52,202 bases of DNA from an uncultured Pedobacter sp. GTDB taxonomy: Bacteria; Bacteroidota; Bacteroidia; Sphingobacteriales; Sphingobacteriaceae. The DNA lies in assembly GCA_946478755.1 (NCBI GenBank), contig CAMLDJ010000011.1, positions 1 through 52,202 of the forward strand. The letters run 5' to 3'. Each line of letters starts with the position of its first letter. Position 1 is the first letter of the stretch. Positions 1 through 7,456 of the stretch are shown piece by piece. The position numbers were made by a program, and so were the translations under genes. Below the pieces are notes generated by a model. The model was not told the DNA's origin, did not search any database, and saw only the letters and a list, made by a program, of their open reading frames with translations.

Positions 1-282
1 GGCTATGCAGATCTGCTGGACCGTGTGCAGGAAATTGCGGGCAGACTGATTCTGAATGGGGTGCCGACCGGGGTTGAGGTTTGTGCGGCCATGCAGCATG
101 GCGGCCCATACCCTGCAACGAACGACAGCCGTTTTACATCGGTCGGTTCCAATGCCATTTACCGTTTTGTGCGACCCCTGGCCTGGCAGGATTGGGAAGA
201 TGCGCTTTTGCCGGATGAATTGAAGAAAGACAATCCGTTAAACATTTATCGGATCACAGATAACGCGTTGGGTAAAGTATAG
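1..282 (+). CDS. 2,5-dioxovalerate (alpha-ketoglutaric semialdehyde) dehydrogenase, C-terminal fragment
   Basis: The frame is open from the first base, so the gene starts upstream of the window and only about 93 C-terminal residues are present. They carry the end of the aldehyde dehydrogenase fold typical of the NAD(P)-dependent alpha-ketoglutaric semialdehyde dehydrogenase group: an AGRLI-NG-PTGVEV segment, HGGPYPAT, then TSVG and a C-terminal ALLP-EL. This enzyme oxidises alpha-ketoglutaric semialdehyde to 2-oxoglutarate, the last step of hydroxyproline (and some pentose or uronate) degradation. The hydroxyproline epimerase starts only 6 bp after the stop, which supports the hydroxyproline role. 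The catalytic Cys and Glu lie outside the window, so the exact substrate cannot be read here. Confidence 0.85.
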   Translation, partial: GYADLLDRVQEIAGRLILNGVPTGVEVCAAMQHGGPYPATNDSRFTSVGSNAIYRFVRPLAWQDWEDALLPDELKKDNPLNIYRITDNALGKV

Positions 283-288
283 TAATTT

Positions 289-1290
289 ATGGGGAGTAAA
301 ACATTTTTTTGTGTAGATGCACATACCTGCGGCAACCCTGTGCGGTTGGTTGCTGGCGGGGGGCCTGTATTGACGGGCGCCAACATGAGTGAGAAGCGGC
401 AGCATTTTTTGAAAGAATACGATTGGATCCGTACCGGATTGATGTTTGAGCCGAGGGGGCATGATATGATGTCAGGAAGTATTCTGTATCCCCCCCATGA
501 CCCTGCAAATGATTTTGCGGTTTTGTTTATTGAAACCAGCGGCTGTTTACCCATGTGTGGGCACGGCACGATAGGCACCATTACCATCGCCATTGAGGAA
601 GGGCTGATCAGTCCGAAAGTTCCAGGGCTGTTGCGGATGGAGGCTCCGGCAGGACTGGTGCTGATCGAGTACACCCAGGAAGGCAGTAAAGTTACCTCAG
701 TGAAACTCAGAAATGTGGCTTCTTACCTGGCAGCTGAAGGACTGGAGGTGGAATGCCCTGAACTGGGAAAATTGACTATCGATGTGGCTTATGGGGGTAA
801 TTTTTATGCCATTGTGGACCCTCAGCCAACCTTTAAGGGGATACAGGATTTTACAGCTTCGCAGCTGATTACCTGGAGTCAGACGATCCGTAAACGAATC
901 AATGCGCAATACAGTTTTGTGCATCCGCAGGATCCGACCATTAATGGCTGCAGCCACATCTTATGGGCAGGCGATCCGCTCGATGCGGCGTCTACCGCCA
1001 GAAACGCTGTTTTTTATGGGGACAAAGCCATTGACCGGTCGCCCTGCGGGACGGGAACATCAGCCCGGATGGCACAATGGTATGCGAAAGGTAAACTTAA
1101 AAAAGGGGATTCCTTTATCCATGAAAGCATCATCGGGAGCAAGTTTACCGGTAAGGTGGAGGATACGGTGAAACTGGATAAATATGACGCCATTATCCCG
1201 AGTGTAGCGGGCTGGGCAAAGGTGTATGGTTACAATACCATTAAAATTGATGATGCAGACCCCTACGCTCATGGATTCCAGGTAATTTAA
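289..1290 (+). CDS. 4-hydroxyproline 2-epimerase (proline racemase family)
   Basis: This 333-residue protein has the usual length for the proline racemase superfamily. Both catalytic cysteines are present: Cys90 in MCGHGTIGT and Cys253 in DRSPCGTGTSARMA. The two-Cys form is used by proline racemases and 4-hydroxyproline 2-epimerases; trans-3-hydroxyproline dehydratases have Thr or Ser at one site. The enzyme would convert trans-4-hydroxy-L-proline to cis-4-hydroxy-D-proline in the cytoplasm. The flanking semialdehyde dehydrogenase and FAD D-amino-acid dehydrogenase favour the epimerase over a true proline racemase. The ATG at 289 follows the upstream stop by 6 bp, so the genes are probably co-transcribed. 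Confidence 0.88.
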   Translation: MGSKTFFCVDAHTCGNPVRLVAGGGPVLTGANMSEKRQHFLKEYDWIRTGLMFEPRGHDMMSGSILYPPHDPANDFAVLFIETSGCLPMCGHGTIGTITIAIEEGLISPKVPGLLRMEAPAGLVLIEYTQEGSKVTSVKLRNVASYLAAEGLEVECPELGKLTIDVAYGGNFYAIVDPQPTFKGIQDFTASQLITWSQTIRKRINAQYSFVHPQDPTINGCSHILWAGDPLDAASTARNAVFYGDKAIDRSPCGTGTSARMAQWYAKGKLKKGDSFIHESIIGSKFTGKVEDTVKLDKYDAIIPSVAGWAKVYGYNTIKIDDADPYAHGFQVI

Positions 1291-1301
1291 AGATAAAAAA
1301 G

Positions 1302-2543
1302 ATGGCAGATATCATCATCATCGGAGGAGGGATAATTGGGCTGAGCTCGGCCTATTACCTGAGTAAACAGGGGCACCAGGTTACGGTCATAGACAAAGGA
1401 GATATTACTGACAATTGTTCATTTGGTAATGCCGGGATGATCGTTCCCAGCCATTTTGTACCCCTGGCGGCACCGGGCATGATCCGGCAAGGCATCAGGT
1501 GGATGTTTGACAGTAAGAGCCCGTTTTATGTGAAACCAACGCTAGGGAGCGGATTACCTGCCTGGGGATTGAAGTTCCTGCAGAAGTCTACTAAAAATCA
1601 TGTGGCCATGTCGGCCGCTCCATTGCGGGACCTTTCCCTGCTCAGTAAAAAACTCTTTGAAGACCTGGCAAAGGAACCTGACTTTGATTTCGAGTTGAAG
1701 AACAATGGCATACTTGCGTTTTACAAAACGGAAAAGGCCGGAGAGGAAGAAGCCCATCTGGCTCAGCGTGCTAAGGAGCTGGGCTTAGATATGGCTGTGC
1801 TCGACCCGGCAGCCTGTAAGGCATTACAGCCTAAGCTTGAACTCGATGTGCTGGGCGCAGTACACTACCGCTGCGACGCGCATCTTTATCCGGTAAAGCT
1901 GATGCAGCTTTTACTGCGTTATCTGGAGCAGGCAGGTGTTAAGCTCGTGCGCAACCGCGAGCTGAGCAGGGTAGCGATGAAGGGCAACAAAATCATGTCT
2001 ATATTTACCGGAGATGAGGAATGGAGGGCAGATCAGTATGTGCTTGCCGCCGGATCCTGGTCGCCCGCCCTTGCAAAGCTCTTCAATGTTAACATTTCGC
2101 TGATGCCTGGAAAAGGATATTCCTTTATGGAAGATGAGCCAGAAGAGCGCATGATCATTCCTGCATTGCTGTGTGAGGCACGTGTTGCCATTACACCTAT
2201 GAACGGACAGTTGCGCTACGGTGGAACGATGGAGATTGCAAAAATCAACAACAACATTAACTTGAACCGGGTGCGCGGTATTATAGCCGCTGTTCCGAAG
2301 TATTTCCCTACCCTGGAGCCGAAATTGCCGGAACTGAAATCCATCTGGTACGGGTTCAGACCGGCTTCGCCGGACGGCTTGCCTTACATTGGAAGGACCA
2401 ACAAGTGGTCGAACCTGGTGGTGGCGACCGGACATGGGATGATGGGACTAAGCCTGGGTCCCGCAACCGGACTTCTCGTTAGTCAGCTGGTTCTTGATCA
2501 AAAGACAGAAATCAATATCAAAGCATTTCATCCATCCAGATAA
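1302..2543 (+). CDS. FAD-dependent D-amino-acid dehydrogenase, probable D-hydroxyproline dehydrogenase
   Basis: This 413-residue protein belongs to the DAO family. It has an N-terminal FAD Rossmann motif (IIIIGGGIIGLSSAYYL, Gly8-Gly13) and a C-terminal FAD-contact region with FRPASPDGLPYIG and ATGHGMMGLSLGPATG. It resembles DadA-type dehydrogenases. Placed 11 bp after the hydroxyproline epimerase, it most likely oxidises cis-4-hydroxy-D-proline to 1-pyrroline-4-hydroxy-2-carboxylate and passes electrons to the respiratory chain. The next enzyme, the deaminase that forms alpha-ketoglutaric semialdehyde, is not in the window and may lie upstream. It is the last gene before a strong terminator. 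D-alanine or D-proline activity cannot be excluded from sequence. Confidence 0.85.
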   Translation: MADIIIIGGGIIGLSSAYYLSKQGHQVTVIDKGDITDNCSFGNAGMIVPSHFVPLAAPGMIRQGIRWMFDSKSPFYVKPTLGSGLPAWGLKFLQKSTKNHVAMSAAPLRDLSLLSKKLFEDLAKEPDFDFELKNNGILAFYKTEKAGEEEAHLAQRAKELGLDMAVLDPAACKALQPKLELDVLGAVHYRCDAHLYPVKLMQLLLRYLEQAGVKLVRNRELSRVAMKGNKIMSIFTGDEEWRADQYVLAAGSWSPALAKLFNVNISLMPGKGYSFMEDEPEERMIIPALLCEARVAITPMNGQLRYGGTMEIAKINNNINLNRVRGIIAAVPKYFPTLEPKLPELKSIWYGFRPASPDGLPYIGRTNKWSNLVVATGHGMMGLSLGPATGLLVSQLVLDQKTEINIKAFHPSR

Positions 2544-2567
2544 CAGCTCTCGAAATTGGTGAGAAGC

Positions 2568-2616
2568 GCAGAAGGTTCCTGTATTTTGTACAGGAACCCT
2601 TCTGCATTTTTTTTAG
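2568..2616 (+). terminator. Rho-independent terminator of the hydroxyproline operon
   Basis: A long inverted repeat starts 25 bp after the D-hydroxyproline dehydrogenase stop. The left arm GCAGAAGGTTCCTGTA pairs with TACAGGAACCCTTCTGC, with one bulged C and a short T-rich loop, and is followed by a run of eight T. It also marks the border between the operon and the pseudogene remnant on the other strand. Confidence 0.9.
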
Positions 2617-2631
2617 GTCTTGTGGAACAGG

Positions 2632-3030
2632 TCAGGATGATATATGGAATTCGTATGGCCACTGCTCATCGTTTTTATCCTTGCCATCTACGAGATGTTC
2701 CCAATGGGTTTGGGGTGCACCGGAAACCACTAACCACAGATGAGCGGTATGGTTAGGAACCTTAAAGGTGATTGTACCTTCGGGGGCAGAATGGATTTTT
2801 CCGTAGATCCTTTTCCCATTTTTTTGGACTGCAAGTATGCTCTATCTCCATCCCGCCTGTTCCACGTTGATCTTTCTGAAATGGGGGTTACCAGCGATCC
2901 CCTCAAATTCCAGCTTGATTTTTGTTCCGGCAGGAGGGGTGTTCAGTGGGATTCCGTTGTATCCGTTATTTGGATAGACACCATAAATATAGCAATTCAA
3001 CAAGTCGTTTATTTCTTTAACCGCTAGCGG
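2632..3030 (-). pseudogene. Decayed 3' end of a secreted-protein gene with an in-frame amber stop
   Basis: Reading the minus strand from about 3030 to the TGA at 2634-2632 gives one continuous protein-like frame interrupted once, by TAG at 2844-2842. The part before the stop includes NNGYNGIPLNTPPAGTK and ends in VEQAGWR. The part after it resumes as ILAVQKNGKRIYGK, then HLWLVVSGAPQTHWEHL, and closes with DEQWPYEFHI. No start codon or N-terminal region is visible; upstream the frame runs into the promoter side of the PAP2 gene. The GWR(Y)-AVK-G-R-YG and LWLVVSGAP-HW patterns recall, from memory, the DUF6055-type C-terminal domain of secreted Bacteroidetes proteins. The family name is tentative; the coding character and the internal stop are seen directly. 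This fills most of the 588-bp stretch without an intact gene. Confidence 0.75.
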
Positions 3031-3131
3031 GTAATATCCGGGTAATAAAAGGAAATATATAAGCAGTTTAAAAATAGTATTCTACAGAATTTCTACAAAA
3101 TTCCGTATTAAATTCACATAAAAATTTAATC

Positions 3132-3875
3132 ATGAGATTAAAAATATGCCTTGGAATTTGCTTGCTTTCTGGTTTTATTGCGCCAATTAGCGGAGTAGCC
3201 CAAACCGATATTCTAAATGTTAAAACCGGGTTTGATAAATTTATTGTTCCTACTGTATTTGTTGGCTACGGACTGGCATCACTTGCGGAACACAACGCGC
3301 TAAGGAATCTGGACCTTACCACAAGAGCCGAGCTGCAGGAAGATCATCCGCGATTTGCCGCACATGCCGATGATTATCTTCAATACAGTCCCGCACTTAT
3401 TGTTTATGGTTTACATGTAGCAGGTGTTAAAGGTAAACACGATCTGGCAGATGTGACCGGCCTTTTCATCTTGTCGCAAGGCCTGATGGGCGGTTCTGTT
3501 TGGGGGCTTAAAAATTCAATCCAAAGGTTAAGACCCAATGGTTCTGGGATGAATTCCTTCCCTTCTGGTCATACTGCAACGGCTTTTGCAGGCGCAGAAT
3601 TTTTAAGGCAGGAATATAAAGATACCTATCCGTGGATTGGATATGCCGGTTATGGTTTGGCGACTGCGACGGGGATTTTACGAATGTACAACAACAAACA
3701 TTGGTTAAGTGATGTGGTTACCGGAGCAGGGATCGGCATTTTGTCGACCAAGATCAGCTACCTGGCCTATCCGAAATTGCAACAATTGCTTTCTGGTAAG
3801 GGGCAAAAAAGTTCTACGCTTGTACCAGTTTATCAGCAAAGACATTTTGGATTAGCTTTCCATGCAATATTCTGA
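3132..3875 (+). CDS. PAP2-family membrane-associated or periplasmic phosphatase
   Basis: The 247-residue protein has a signal-peptide-like N-terminus (hydrophobic stretch, then GVAQT) and the three phosphatidic-acid-phosphatase signature blocks. These are K127-x6-R134-P135, PSGH at 144-147, and R184-x5-H190-x3-D194. They form the vanadium-haloperoxidase-like active site, with His190 as the expected nucleophile and His147 as acid. Possible substrates are undecaprenyl diphosphate, phosphatidylglycerophosphate or other lipid phosphates, and the sequence does not decide. It is monocistronic, with about 190 bp to the next gene, and no functional link to its neighbours is evident. Confidence 0.85.
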   Translation: MRLKICLGICLLSGFIAPISGVAQTDILNVKTGFDKFIVPTVFVGYGLASLAEHNALRNLDLTTRAELQEDHPRFAAHADDYLQYSPALIVYGLHVAGVKGKHDLADVTGLFILSQGLMGGSVWGLKNSIQRLRPNGSGMNSFPSGHTATAFAGAEFLRQEYKDTYPWIGYAGYGLATATGILRMYNNKHWLSDVVTGAGIGILSTKISYLAYPKLQQLLSGKGQKSSTLVPVYQQRHFGLAFHAIF

Positions 3876-4062
3876 AAATGTAATTCAAAATTTCTTCCAT
3901 TTGCTTCGCAGCTTTAGAAAACGATGGCAGTACCCCCTCCGGCTTTTATGGGTGATTTTATAACGAAGAAACAAATAGGTATTGTTGATATACTCAGTGC
4001 TTTGATAGAAATTCTATACATTTACATTCAGTGATCAACTGGTTTTGGTCATAGTCCTAATT

Positions 4063-5355
4063 ATGAAGAAGATTTATCGGTATCATTTTTTCTTACTCCC
4101 GATCTTTACCATTGCAACCAGCTGTAGCGGCCAACCAGCTGTGATAGAGGATTCACGAAACAGCAGTGTACAGCGACTTTCAGATTCGGCACATGTCTAC
4201 GAAAAACAAGGAAACAAAAAAGCTGCCCTTCAATATCATAAAAGGGCATTGAACGCATACGAGAATGCGGGCATGCCGCAGCAAGAAGCACAGACGCTTG
4301 TAAAAATTGCCTTGCTACTCAAAAATGAGGATGTGGAAGCGAGTCTTCAGCATTTAAAAGAAGCGCTAGAAATCGCACAACGAATAGGCCATCAAAAGCT
4401 AAAAGCAGATATTCTCCTGGCGATGGCAGAAAATTATAAACAGCAGGAAAACTATAGAGAGGCTCTGGCCGCACTCGAAGCGCACCAAAAGCTGCTTCAA
4501 ACTACATTTTCCAGAAATAAGGCGCGTGAAATTGCGCACATCAAAGTTGTTGAGTCGGCTAAATTGGAACGCTATATATTTTTGACTGCCATTGTATTTA
4601 TACTGTTCATCGCTATTGCTATGGCCGTCTATTTTGCGCGCACCAATAAACTGAATAAGGAGCTGCTTGCTTCAAACCAGGTGAAGAATAAACTTTTTTC
4701 CATCATCGGGCATGACTTGCGGGGACCCGCCAGCGGCATCATGGAAGCCCTGAATATGATTGATTCGGGTATATTGAATGAAGCCGAGCAGAAAGAGGTG
4801 ATCGGTTTACTTAAAAAACAAAGCCGGTCGTTTAATGAGACACTGAATTCCCTGTTAAGCTGGGCTGCCACTCAATTGCAGGGCGCTGAAATCCAACAGG
4901 TCAGGTTTGATGTAAAAGGGATTATGCAAAAAAGCCTCGACGTGCTTGAAGGCCAGGCGAAACAAAAGCATATCACGATACACAACCAAATACCGGATCG
5001 ATTATTTGTCCTGGCTGACATGAACCATGTAGATTTTGTGATCCGCAATCTGTTAAGTAATGCGATCAAATTTTCATACGAAAATGGGAATATTGAGCTT
5101 GCAGGAAGCGAGAATGATGATCAGGTTGTTATTTCTGTATCGGATCATGGAACCGGCATTCCGGCAGCAAAACAAAAGTTTTTTTCTGTATCCTCCACTT
5201 ATATGGAAAGCAGTTTTGGTACTAAAGGAGAATCAGGAACTGGTCTGGGCCTCATGCTCAGTAAAGAGTTTATTCAAGCAAATAATGGCCGGATGTGGAT
5301 GGAAAGTCAAGAAGGGGATGGAACGACGGTATTTGTAGCATTGAAATCGAGTTAA
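4063..5355 (+). CDS. Orphan sensor histidine kinase with N-terminal TPR-like region
   Basis: I use the ATG at 4063 rather than an in-frame TTG 18 bp upstream, because MKKIYRYHFFLLPIFTIATS gives a clean signal segment, followed by a possible lipobox Cys. Residues about 25-160 are helical TPR-like repeats. A transmembrane helix lies near 172-193. The kinase core carries His217 in FSIIGHDLRGP, an N-box near 329 (NLLSNAIKFSYENG), and G-boxes DHGTGIPA and GESGTGLGLMLSK. The expected layout is a periplasmic TPR sensor and a cytoplasmic autokinase. No response-regulator gene is adjacent, so its partner is unknown. It sits just upstream of the ECF sigma gene, but a link is not shown. Confidence 0.85.
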   Translation: MKKIYRYHFFLLPIFTIATSCSGQPAVIEDSRNSSVQRLSDSAHVYEKQGNKKAALQYHKRALNAYENAGMPQQEAQTLVKIALLLKNEDVEASLQHLKEALEIAQRIGHQKLKADILLAMAENYKQQENYREALAALEAHQKLLQTTFSRNKAREIAHIKVVESAKLERYIFLTAIVFILFIAIAMAVYFARTNKLNKELLASNQVKNKLFSIIGHDLRGPASGIMEALNMIDSGILNEAEQKEVIGLLKKQSRSFNETLNSLLSWAATQLQGAEIQQVRFDVKGIMQKSLDVLEGQAKQKHITIHNQIPDRLFVLADMNHVDFVIRNLLSNAIKFSYENGNIELAGSENDDQVVISVSDHGTGIPAAKQKFFSVSSTYMESSFGTKGESGTGLGLMLSKEFIQANNGRMWMESQEGDGTTVFVALKSS

Positions 5356-5412
5356 TTGTCGAGCTGTTAGGGTTTCAATAAGATTCCATGCTGTCAGGAA
5401 AATCACGCCAAC

Positions 5413-6144
5413 ATGATCAGGGCACAACATCTTTTTTCAATTGAACAGTATGGAACGGGTTGCCTGCTTTACAAAATTTATCTATATTGGCTTTACTACA
5501 ACCAGATATATACTTTGAGGAAACAGGACCAGATAGCAACACATTGGCAGGAGATCATTGAAAATGATGATGCTAAAGCTTTTGAAGCCTTGTTTTACCT
5601 GTTGAATGCCAGGTTAATCAAATTCGGAATGTACTATGTCCATCAGAAAGAAGTTGTAGAAGAAATTGTTGCTGATGTATTTGTGAATTGCTGGTTAAAC
5701 AGAAACACGATGGCACATGTGCGCAATCCTGAAACTTATCTGTTCATCTGTGTCAAAAATAGCGCTTTAAACTACGCAAAAAAGATGTCTACCATTCACC
5801 TGGTGGATATTGATGAACATTCAGCCCAGCTTATAGATGCGTATAGGCCAGATCATGGCCTGGAAAGAAAAGAACTCCTGCTAAAGCTCGATCAGGCAAT
5901 TGGCACACTTCCGCAACAATGCCGGATCATATTCCGCCTGGTAAAGGAAGATGGATTGAAATGTAAAGAGGCAGCGGATATCCTGAATATATCTACTCGG
6001 ACAGTTCATACACAGCTGTACAGGGCTATGAATAAATTAAGTGCCGAGATGACCATTTATCAGAACCAACCCGATCACACCATCATCACAAAAATCAGCA
6101 CAACCATTTTAGCCATCTCTGCTATAGGAATATTTTTTTTATAA
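5413..6144 (+). CDS. ECF-type RNA polymerase sigma-70 factor (Bacteroidetes FecI-like)
   Basis: Region 2 spans roughly residues 45-110 (AFEALFYLLNARLIKFG, VADVFVNCWLNR, PETYLFICVKNSALNY). Region 4 lies near 150-205 (LPQQCRIIFRLVKEDGLK, then AADILNISTRTVHTQL), a normal ECF pair. The FecR anti-sigma gene follows directly, and then SusC with an STN domain. This is the standard outer-membrane-to-sigma signalling arrangement, so the factor probably drives the susC promoter. The ATG at 5413 gives an unusually long hydrophobic leader, and an in-frame TTG at 5515 gives a more typical length, so the start is uncertain. The C-terminus ends in a hydrophobic tail (ILAISAIGIFFL) that may touch the membrane. 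Confidence 0.87.
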   Translation: MIRAQHLFSIEQYGTGCLLYKIYLYWLYYNQIYTLRKQDQIATHWQEIIENDDAKAFEALFYLLNARLIKFGMYYVHQKEVVEEIVADVFVNCWLNRNTMAHVRNPETYLFICVKNSALNYAKKMSTIHLVDIDEHSAQLIDAYRPDHGLERKELLLKLDQAIGTLPQQCRIIFRLVKEDGLKCKEAADILNISTRTVHTQLYRAMNKLSAEMTIYQNQPDHTIITKISTTILAISAIGIFFL

Positions 6145-6205
6145 GCTTGTAAGCAATTTCCTGATTGATCTTGTCCTTCTCTTACAAGGCATCAAACCCT
6201 ATTAA

Positions 6206-7282
6206 ATGAGTAAGGAAAGATTTATAGAGCTGTTAACTAAAAATTTCATCAATGAGCTGTCATCAGAGGAAGCCATTGAGTTTCGTTCTTTAATGGCCAA
6301 TAATCCGGTGTATGCCAAGCAATACGAATTGTTTAGCGCGTATTGGTCTCAAAAGGACCTTGATCACTCCAGAGATCAGGCGATGTTTAAAAAGATCAGC
6401 TCAAAGATTTCTAAACACGACACCGTCTTTAGCTCCACTAAATCTGCCGAGCCGATCGGGCTCCTCGTTTCCCAATATTCCATCTACTGGAAGGCTGCTG
6501 CAACAGTAGCAGCAGTTTTACTCCTGGTCAGCGCTTTCTTTTTCTATATCAATAAGCCCGAACAGGCAGGCGATCAAAGTAACTGGGTAGTGAAAACTAC
6601 TTCGAGAGGAATTAAAAAGAAACTCGTACTGCCGGATGGTACGCATATAACCATGAATTCGGGCAGCAAATTGTCCTATCCGGTAAGCTTTAAAGGAGGT
6701 ATGAGAGAGGTACAACTTAGCGGGGAAGCTTTTTTTGACGTGGCTGAAGATCACAAACATCCGTTCATTATTCATACGGGCAAGATGAATATCAAGGTAT
6801 TGGGTACCGCCTTTAATGTAAAGTCCTACCCGGAAGATGAAGCCAGTGAAACGACGCTTTTGAGAGGTTCTATCGAAGTAACGCTGACTGACCGGCCTGC
6901 CGACCGGATCATTCTCAAACCTACTGAAAAGCTGGTCGTCAATTATGCTAAACCAGGTAGGAGACTAGATGAACGGTTTAGTTTGCCCGACAGCACCAAT
7001 GCTCTTACTGAGATCACCTACTTTCAAACCATGGATACGACAATCATGGAAACATCCTGGCTGCAGGATAAACTGATATTTGCCGACCAAGATTTTAACA
7101 GCCTGGCCAGACAAATGGAAAGGAAGTACAATGTGGATATTGATTTTAAGCGGGAGGAGCTGAAACATTTAAGATTTAGCGGAATGTTTCAACAGGAAAG
7201 CCTGGAGGATGCTTTAAGGGCCTTACAGCTGCTGGAAAAATTTCAATACCAGCGTTCAGATCATAGAATTATACTTTACTAG
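6206..7282 (+). CDS. FecR-family anti-sigma factor with DUF4974
   Basis: The 358 residues are arranged as a cytoplasmic anti-sigma N-terminus (about 1-90), one transmembrane helix near 96-115, a periplasmic FecR domain (about 125-230, with LPDGTHITMNSGSKLSYP and GEAFFDVAEDHKHPF), and a C-terminal DUF4974/STN-like domain (about 285-355). It would hold the upstream ECF factor until the STN domain of the loaded SusC transporter signals through the periplasm. It lies 61 bp after the sigma gene and 174 bp before susC. Length and domain order are typical for Bacteroidetes. Confidence 0.92.
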   Translation: MSKERFIELLTKNFINELSSEEAIEFRSLMANNPVYAKQYELFSAYWSQKDLDHSRDQAMFKKISSKISKHDTVFSSTKSAEPIGLLVSQYSIYWKAAATVAAVLLLVSAFFFYINKPEQAGDQSNWVVKTTSRGIKKKLVLPDGTHITMNSGSKLSYPVSFKGGMREVQLSGEAFFDVAEDHKHPFIIHTGKMNIKVLGTAFNVKSYPEDEASETTLLRGSIEVTLTDRPADRIILKPTEKLVVNYAKPGRRLDERFSLPDSTNALTEITYFQTMDTTIMETSWLQDKLIFADQDFNSLARQMERKYNVDIDFKREELKHLRFSGMFQQESLEDALRALQLLEKFQYQRSDHRIILY

Positions 7283-7456
7283 AGAAGCACACATTAACCA
7301 GATAATAATTAACCAAAACACTGTATGATGAAAAAATACTACCCAGATTAAAAAAACGGGGATTACAAATAACCCCCGTAGATAAAGACGAGCTTAATCA
7401 CACAGACTGCTTTTGCACGGAGTCTGCATTTAATTACCCTTTAACTAAGTAAAGTT
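7283..7456 (+). promoter_or_regulatory. fecR-susC intergenic leader with two hairpins
   Basis: This 174-bp gap contains two stem-loops. ACGGGG (7356-7361) pairs with CCCCGT (7374-7379), and CAGACT (7403-7408) pairs with AGTCTG (7421-7426). Neither is followed by a T run, so they look more like 5'-UTR structure or regulator contacts than terminators. The expected ECF-dependent susC promoter should lie here, but I could not place -35/-10 elements with confidence. Confidence 0.4.

Noticed and set aside
246..674. Long antisense frames inside the epimerase and many other genes
   Set aside because: They lie opposite genes with intact catalytic motifs and show no domain features, so they are coding shadows.
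2556..3027. Short plus-strand frames in the gap after the hydroxyproline operon
   Set aside because: They cross the terminator hairpin and lie opposite the much more protein-like minus-strand remnant; no family features are visible.
7403..7426. Hairpin read as a terminator after fecR
   Set aside because: No T run follows and the stem is short; it is kept only as leader structure.
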